DNA of 7,384 bases from Acidobacteriota bacterium (lineage in GTDB: Bacteria; Acidobacteriota; Terriglobia; Terriglobales; Acidobacteriaceae), in contig JAJZMO010000193.1 in the NCBI GenBank assembly GCA_021798235.1, positions 1 through 7,384 on the forward strand, read 5' to 3'. This document shows, piece by piece, positions 6,719 to 7,384 of this stretch. Under the pieces are notes generated by a model, which was not told the origin of the DNA, made no database searches, and saw only the letters and a list, made by a program, of their open reading frames with translations. The translations under genes were made by a program, and so were the position numbers. The first letter of the stretch is position 1; every line of letters begins with the position of its first letter.

Positions 6719-7384
6719 TTCACATTGGCAGCCGTGGCTCCCAACTGGCGCGCTGGCAGGCGCTGCACATTGCCGCGCGCTTACAGGCGCTGGGGCACGA
6801 CTCTACGATTCAGATCATCCACACCACCGGCGACCGCGTGCAGAGCGCTCCCTTCGCACAGGTGGGCACCAAGGGCATGTTCACCAAAGAGATTGAGGAA
6901 GCACTGCTGGCGGGAAGCATAGATCTGGCCGTACACAGCATGAAGGATTTGCCCACGGATCTTTTGCCTGAGTTCACCATCGCCGCCACACCAGAACGTG
7001 CCGAGGCGCGCGACGCATTTCTCTCTGCATGCTACGACAGCCTGCAAGCGTTGCCCGCGGGCGCAACCGTTGGAACCAGTAGCCTGCGGCGTCAGGCACA
7101 ACTGCGGGCGCTGCGCAGTGATTTGCAAATTCTAGAATTGCGCGGCAATGTGGACACACGATTGCGCAAACTGTCCGAAGGCCAATACGATGCAATTCTT
7201 CTCGCCGCTGCTGGGTTGGAGCGGCTCCGACTTACAGAATTTGTGCGTGGATATTTTTCCATCGCTGAAATGTGTCCCGCCGCCGCGCAGGGAGCACTCG
7301 CCATTGAGTGCCGGAGTAACGATGCGAAGACCCAGGCGATACTCGCCGCGTTGCATCACGCGCCAACCAGCTTTGCCGTAACCG
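6715..7384 (+). CDS. hemC: Hydroxymethylbilane synthase (porphobilinogen deaminase), partial at right edge
   Basis: HemC polymerises four porphobilinogens into hydroxymethylbilane in the cytoplasm, using a covalent dipyrromethane cofactor. Translation from TTG 6715 gives 223 complete codons, of about 300 usual for the family, before the window ends. Motifs in order are IGSRGSQLARWQA (4-16), GTKGMFTKEIEEALL (51-65), DLAVHSMKDLPT (70-81) with catalytic Asp78 (E. coli Asp84), GTSSLRRQAQL (120-130) with the paired cofactor-binding arginines 125-126, LRGNVDTRLRKL (142-153) and PAAAQGALAIECR (188-200). The last has Ala where many homologues have Gly before QG. The cofactor-carrying Cys of the GGC motif lies beyond the edge. 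TTG is the only possible start: a stop lies 15 bases upstream in frame, and GAGGA is well spaced. TTG overlaps the hemA stop (TTGA), so it is the third gene of the hemX-hemA-hemC unit. Confidence 0.95.
   Translation, partial: MIHIGSRGSQLARWQALHIAARLQALGHDSTIQIIHTTGDRVQSAPFAQVGTKGMFTKEIEEALLAGSIDLAVHSMKDLPTDLLPEFTIAATPERAEARDAFLSACYDSLQALPAGATVGTSSLRRQAQLRALRSDLQILELRGNVDTRLRKLSEGQYDAILLAAAGLERLRLTEFVRGYFSIAEMCPAAAQGALAIECRSNDAKTQAILAALHHAPTSFAVT

Noticed and set aside
1..7384. Mobile element, CRISPR array, tRNA/rRNA, toxin-antitoxin, defence or biosynthetic novelty
   Set aside because: No transposase, integrase, direct-repeat array, RNA gene or unknown-domain cluster is visible; nearly every base is in a recognised housekeeping gene.

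Overview
This window holds two divergent runs of housekeeping genes that meet at a short control region around position 4370-4583. The gene set suggests a Gram-negative, fairly GC-rich bacterium. It makes 5-aminolevulinate by the C5 (glutamyl-tRNA) route, which argues against alphaproteobacteria. It also has an anhydro-muropeptide recycling pair (NagZ, AnmK), which points to a peptidoglycan-recycling diderm. The gene order and protein style would fit Acidobacteriota (Terriglobia-like). That assignment is inferred from memory of such genomes and was not tested by a search.

Left arm, minus strand, reading from about 4369 down to 1: mutS (mismatch-repair ATPase), nagZ (family 3 beta-N-acetylglucosaminidase) and anmK (anhydro-N-acetylmuramic acid kinase, cut by the left edge). 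The mutS stop overlaps the nagZ start (ATGA), and the nagZ stop shares a base with the anmK start (TAATG). The three genes therefore look like one translationally coupled operon. NagZ releases the sugars of imported muropeptides, and AnmK phosphorylates and opens the anhydro-MurNAc that results. MutS has no obvious metabolic link to this pair.

Right arm, plus strand, reading from about 4584 to the right edge: a HemX/CcsA-type membrane protein, hemA (glutamyl-tRNA reductase) and hemC (hydroxymethylbilane synthase, starting at TTG and cut by the right edge). These also overlap at each junction (ATGA, TTGA). HemA makes glutamate-1-semialdehyde, the first committed heme precursor. HemC later condenses four porphobilinogens. 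The HemX-like membrane protein may tune HemA or handle heme.

The region between the arms has -10-like hexamers on opposite strands that overlap, plus a cluster of short inverted repeats. I found no mobile element, CRISPR array, RNA gene, defence system or clearly foreign segment. No stretch over 300 bases lacks a gene. This is essentially core genome. The points of interest are regulatory and structural details: an (Ala-Ala)3 hexanucleotide repeat inside mutS, the shared divergent promoter, complete stop/start overlap at all four junctions, a degenerate WWD segment in HemX, and an A8 run in hemA.
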